This document shows positions 60,812-64,000 of a DNA stretch of 64,000 nt, piece after piece. The notes below the pieces were generated by a model. That model was not told the origin of the DNA and ran no database searches. It saw nothing but the letters and a program-made list of their open reading frames with translations. The translations under genes and the position numbers were made by a program. Location: positions 1-64,000 of the forward strand of contig NZ_AUNE01000043.1 in NCBI RefSeq assembly GCF_000447755.1. Reading direction: 5' to 3'. Numbering within the stretch: position 1 is the stretch's first letter; each line of letters begins with the position of its first letter. The DNA comes from Bacteriovorax sp. BSW11_IV. Lineage in GTDB: Bacteria > Bdellovibrionota > Bacteriovoracia > Bacteriovoracales > Bacteriovoracaceae.

Positions 60812-60837
60812 AAAGGCCCCAATTAGGGGCCTTTTTT
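60812..60837. terminator. Bidirectional rho-independent terminator
   Basis: AAAGGCCCC, loop AATTA, GGGGCCTTT then T run on the plus strand; the minus strand side is followed by a T-rich stretch. It ends the pullulanase gene and the chemoreceptor gene, whose stop lies inside it. Confidence 0.88.
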
Positions 60838-62428
60838 ATGAGGCAACTTTTTCAAGATAAGATACGGCCTTTTTAATAGACTTACTCTTTTCGATCAAAA
60901 CTTTTACTTGTTCATCTGAAAGCTTTTGGCTTCTCTTTAATTCGTTTTGTGTATCATAGAGCATACTAATTGATTTATTGATATCGTGAATTCCTGTTCC
61001 TTGCTCAAGAAGGGCACCCAAAATCTCTTGGCCCATTTCACTTGTTAGGTGAGATTGTTGATTGAGATTTATTAATGCGCTTTCACATTGGTTCATCAAA
61101 TGATTTCCTTCTTTCATATTTACGGAAGTCGTCTTAATGATTTTCTCAATTTTTTGAGTTGTCGATGTTGCAAGCTCTCTAACATTTCTTGTACTTTCTT
61201 CAACAATTTGAGCAATTTCAATGGCAGAGTCACCACTTACTTTTGCAAGGTTTCCAATTTCATTGGCCACAACACTGAAGCCTTTACCGTGCTCTCCAGC
61301 TCTTGCAGCTTCAACGGATGCATTAAAAGAGAGGAGTTTCGTTTGGAAAACAATGTCACTAATAATAGTTGTTTTATCTCTGATATTTGTGATGGTTTCA
61401 GCAATCTTCTCAAGATGTTGACTATTTTCTTTAATTGTTTCAATGATATCACTATTATCTTTTTCAATAATTTTGAAAGACTCGATAAGTTCAGCAATTT
61501 TAGATTTACCCTCTAGTGATGTTGAAGCTGCTTGGTTAGACATCTCACTAGAAGTTGTCGCACTATTTTTTGTGGACTCATACATTTGTCTTACTTCGTC
61601 TGCGGCACTGGCCATATTCTCTACTGAAGCGGCCTGTTGTTCTGTGGCCACGATGAGTGATTCTGAGCTTTCTGCAATATGTGAGGCAACCTTATCAAGC
61701 TCTGTATATTCAGCTTTTAAATTATTAATAACTTTTTTGATAGGAAGAATAAAACTTCTGTACTGAATGATTGAATTCGCAAATGACAGCATAAGGGCAA
61801 TAACAACACAAATGATGAGACCGATAACAGTCGTCTTCTTTGCTTGGGCAACAGTGTAATTAACGTCATCAATAAAAACACCTGTACCAAGAACCCAACC
61901 CCATGGTTTGAACAATTTTACATATGAGATTTTTTCAAGAGGCTCGTTTTGACCTGCTTTTGGTCTAAAGTAACTTATTGGCCCTTCCTCTTTATCTTTG
62001 GCAATTTTAACAAATTCTTGATAGAGAAACACTCCATTTGAATCTTTGTATTCTTTCATATTGTTTCCCACTTTCTTTGGTTCTGCACCATGGGCCACAA
62101 CGTTGTATTCAAGATCTGTTACAAAAAAATAATTGTTACCATTAAAGCGCAAGGCCTGAAGAAGTTCTCTCGCTTGAATTTTGGACTCTTCTTCAGTGAT
62201 GATTTTTTGCTCAGCATTTTTGTGAATTTTTTCAATCATTGTATAAGCGTTTTCGATAGCGACTCGAATCGCCTCTGTCTTTCCTTTTCTCGCCGTTTGC
62301 TCAACAGAGGGAAGGGTGAAGAAAATAATAAGTAAAACAAATGTAATTGAAGATAAGAATGAAAAAATTGAAGCTTGGAAAAATTGTTTCACACGCTCTT
62401 TCATAGTCGTTTTATTTATATTTTGCAT
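60836..62428 (-). CDS. Methyl-accepting chemotaxis protein with a Cache sensor
   Basis: A 530-residue chemoreceptor. A membrane helix at about 18-40 and one at about 200-222 flank a single-Cache periplasmic domain (NNYFFVTDLEYNVVAHG, SYVKLFKPWGWVLGTGVFID). The cytoplasmic part is a long coiled coil with the signalling tip IVFQTKLLSFNASVEAARAGEHGKGF split by the hairpin. GGGAGG precedes the start. A FliA-like promoter lies upstream, as usual for receptors. The ligand is probably a small organic acid, which is inference from the Cache type. Confidence 0.93.
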   Translation of the reverse strand: MQNINKTTMKERVKQFFQASIFSFLSSITFVLLIIFFTLPSVEQTARKGKTEAIRVAIENAYTMIEKIHKNAEQKIITEEESKIQARELLQALRFNGNNYFFVTDLEYNVVAHGAEPKKVGNNMKEYKDSNGVFLYQEFVKIAKDKEEGPISYFRPKAGQNEPLEKISYVKLFKPWGWVLGTGVFIDDVNYTVAQAKKTTVIGLIICVVIALMLSFANSIIQYRSFILPIKKVINNLKAEYTELDKVASHIAESSESLIVATEQQAASVENMASAADEVRQMYESTKNSATTSSEMSNQAASTSLEGKSKIAELIESFKIIEKDNSDIIETIKENSQHLEKIAETITNIRDKTTIISDIVFQTKLLSFNASVEAARAGEHGKGFSVVANEIGNLAKVSGDSAIEIAQIVEESTRNVRELATSTTQKIEKIIKTTSVNMKEGNHLMNQCESALINLNQQSHLTSEMGQEILGALLEQGTGIHDINKSISMLYDTQNELKRSQKLSDEQVKVLIEKSKSIKKAVSYLEKVAS

Positions 62429-62453
62429 AGGCCTCCCACAACTGTTCGAGTTT

Positions 62454-62480
62454 CTATCGTCTATATCTTAAGTTTGCTTA
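62454..62480 (-). promoter_or_regulatory. Sigma-28 (FliA)-like promoter of the chemoreceptor
   Basis: The minus strand has TAAG (62480-62477), 15 bases, GACGATAG (62461-62454), against TAAA-N15-GCCGATAA. Spacing is exact; three positions differ. Confidence 0.45.
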
Positions 62481-62655
62481 AAGTTTTAAATGATGACTTG
62501 CGTCAGGTTTCGGAAGGAGTCTTGTCATGTTGTAAGTGCCTGTATATACGATGTAGTTAAGTGGAATTTGTGTAAAAAATATATGTTGCGGCCGCTTGCT
62601 TCATTTTGTTTTCAAAGTGCAACACCTTGTTTACAAAAAGTGCTATAACCCTCCC

Positions 62656-63444
62656 ATGCTTGAAACGAAAAAATATCACATTCATAAAATCCAGCAGGAG
62701 TTGGCCAATAGGCAAAGGCATAATCCGCAGTATTCATTGCGTGCTTTTGCTCGAGATATTGGTGTTCATCCTGCGACTTTATCTCAAGTTATGAAGGGAA
62801 ATAGACCTTTGCCGCTTAAAACATCACATGTCGTTGTTGAAAAGTTGGCCTTGGCACCAAAAGAGAGGACTTTATTTCTAGAGAGCCTCTACCGTTCTAA
62901 AACAACTATTGATGATATTAAAATTGATGAAGCTGATGATCGTTTCATGTTGGATGAATCTTATTTTAATGTCATCGCTCAGTGGGAGCATTACGCTGTT
63001 CTTACGCTTTTTGATATTGATAGTTTTGACTGTTCTGTTCAAGAAGTAGCAAGAAGGTTAGGGATCTCTGAGCTAAGGGCCGAAGTTGTCCTTGAGAATT
63101 TAAAAGTAAGTGGTCTGCTGTCCCTTGAAGATGGACAGTTTAAGAAATCAAAACCTAGAGTAAGAACGACTGAGGATATTAGCAGTCTTGCTCTTAAAGA
63201 ATCACATAAAGAAACCCTAGAAATGGGGAAATTAAAGCTTGATGAAGTTGAGGTGATGCTTAGAGACTTCTCTGCAATGACGGTTGCAGTTGATCTAGAA
63301 AAGCTCACGGAGGCCAAAACCATTATTAGAGAGTTTCGTCAAAAGATGATGGCACTGCTTAGAGATGGTAATAAAACGGATGTTTATCAATTGGCCATCC
63401 AATTTTATCCATTAACGAAAACTGAAAAATTAATGGAGATGTAG
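62656..63444 (+). CDS. TIGR02147-family regulator
   Basis: A 262-residue protein of the TIGR02147 (DUF4423) family, frequent in Bdellovibrionota and Fibrobacterota. An N-terminal HTH (SLRAFARDIGVHPATLSQV) is followed by the conserved middle part with YFNVIAQWEHYAVLTLFDID and a second winged-helix-like region (VQEVARRLGISELRAEVVL). The Met at 62656 is chosen because the frame upstream does not resemble the family; no clear ribosome-binding site is visible. The next gene starts at the base after its stop, so the regulator may serve the secreted protein next to it. Confidence 0.88.
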   Translation: MLETKKYHIHKIQQELANRQRHNPQYSLRAFARDIGVHPATLSQVMKGNRPLPLKTSHVVVEKLALAPKERTLFLESLYRSKTTIDDIKIDEADDRFMLDESYFNVIAQWEHYAVLTLFDIDSFDCSVQEVARRLGISELRAEVVLENLKVSGLLSLEDGQFKKSKPRVRTTEDISSLALKESHKETLEMGKLKLDEVEVMLRDFSAMTVAVDLEKLTEAKTIIREFRQKMMALLRDGNKTDVYQLAIQFYPLTKTEKLMEM

Positions 63445-64000
63445 ATGAAAAAACTAATTGGATTAATGGCCCTTCTCTCGATGAGTCCTATCACAAATGC
63501 AAAAGAGCCCCTTCTAAACGAAAAAGGAAATGGGGGCGATGTTGTTTATTGTGAAGGAAATATTCATACTCTTGATTCTGTAATCATGATGGAAGAGAGG
63601 TACTTCGATATTATTAGGCAAGATCATTATGAAATCTCAATTAAGAGAATTCAAAATCATTTGAAAACGACATTGCCTCTTTTGGAACAAACTCTTAATA
63701 AGTTTCTCGATAATTTTAAAACTAAGGGAAATGTTGAAGAGGGAGTGTTTTGGGTAAAAGGCAAACTTAAAAATGTTGCAGATGAGAACCTTTTTGTTGA
63801 ACTTCCTGGTCGATGTGATGATGAAGTTAAGCAAGTCGTTGTCTTAGTGAAAGAGCCCTTCAAAAGATACTACTATGATGCATCTTTGATCGATCAACTC
63901 TCAAAGAATGCAGATGAATTATCTTGGTTGTTTGTTCATGAATGGTTGAGAAATTATGTAAATGATTCTGATGTTATTCGAATTATCAATGCTTATCTGC
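63445..64000 (+). CDS. Secreted protein of unknown function, partial
   Basis: A gene running off the right edge; 185 residues are visible. A signal peptide (MKKLIGLMALLSMSPITNA) is followed by NEKGNGGDVVYCEG, a short opening motif that I associate with secreted orphans of predatory bacteria, then an extended helical region and LFVHEWLRNYVNDSDVIR. The HEWL segment could bind metal, but no full protease motif is visible. The ATG directly follows the regulator stop codon, so translation is coupled. Confidence 0.8.
   Translation, partial: MKKLIGLMALLSMSPITNAKEPLLNEKGNGGDVVYCEGNIHTLDSVIMMEERYFDIIRQDHYEISIKRIQNHLKTTLPLLEQTLNKFLDNFKTKGNVEEGVFWVKGKLKNVADENLFVELPGRCDDEVKQVVVLVKEPFKRYYYDASLIDQLSKNADELSWLFVHEWLRNYVNDSDVIRIINAYL

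Overview
The window looks like the chromosome of a Bdellovibrionota predator, most likely a Bacteriovorax/Halobacteriovorax relative. The reasons are the AT-rich base composition, a TIGR02147-type regulator at the right end, many secreted orphan proteins, SpeA/SpeE with a eukaryote-type SAM decarboxylase, and a DacB-ankyrin pair that resembles the known Bdellovibrio Bd3459/Bd3460 self-protection pair. The genus is an inference from gene content. No rRNA, tRNA, IS element, phage or CRISPR array was recognised.

Layout. 1-12.4 kb (minus strand): a partial nuclease, secreted orphans (one behind a sigma-54-type promoter), a zinc/manganese ABC transporter, a giant cysteine-rich lipoprotein and a large secreted helical protein. 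12.4-22.3 kb: tRNA-dihydrouridine synthase, HAD phosphatase, ffh, three stand-alone receiver proteins, TatD, Dps, rpsP-khpA, a MurQ/GCKR-like SIS protein, TatA and QueF. 22.4-31.4 kb: a ferrochelatase fused to an MFS transporter, a DMT transporter, a UbiB-like kinase, bacterioferritin with its ferredoxin, a phospholipase D, and a divergent ATP-grasp ligase / M14 carboxypeptidase pair. 31.5-36 kb: polyamine genes speA, speE and speD plus an EVE protein and a small membrane protein behind a flagellar-type (sigma-28) promoter. 36.3-47.3 kb: a PilZ-GAF-AAA-Fis regulator with a broken sigma-54 loop, then cdaA-cdaR-glmM-pdxJ-nnr-tsaE, an Rrf2 regulator with a cysteine desulfurase, and HU. 47.4-50.6 kb: a minus-strand cluster of trypsin-like protease, DacB and ankyrin protein. 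50.7-50.9 kb: a consensus sigma-54 promoter facing a structured stretch with no start codon. 51-64 kb: MarC, secreted orphans, a Cache-only membrane protein, EF-G, a pullulanase, a chemoreceptor behind a sigma-28-like promoter, the TIGR02147 regulator and a partial secreted protein.

Working together. Heme and iron genes (ferrochelatase, Bfr, Bfd, Dps) and envelope genes (DacB, M14 peptidase, MurQ-like, GlmM, CdaA) are prominent. Alternative sigma factor sites mark a set of candidate motility or predation-phase transcripts. The most novel-looking items are the sigma-54-driven noncoding region at 50.7 kb, the ferrochelatase-MFS fusion, the eukaryote-type SpeD, the degenerate PilZ-GAF enhancer-binding protein and the DacB-ankyrin module. 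All positions were read by eye; no database search or folding program was run.
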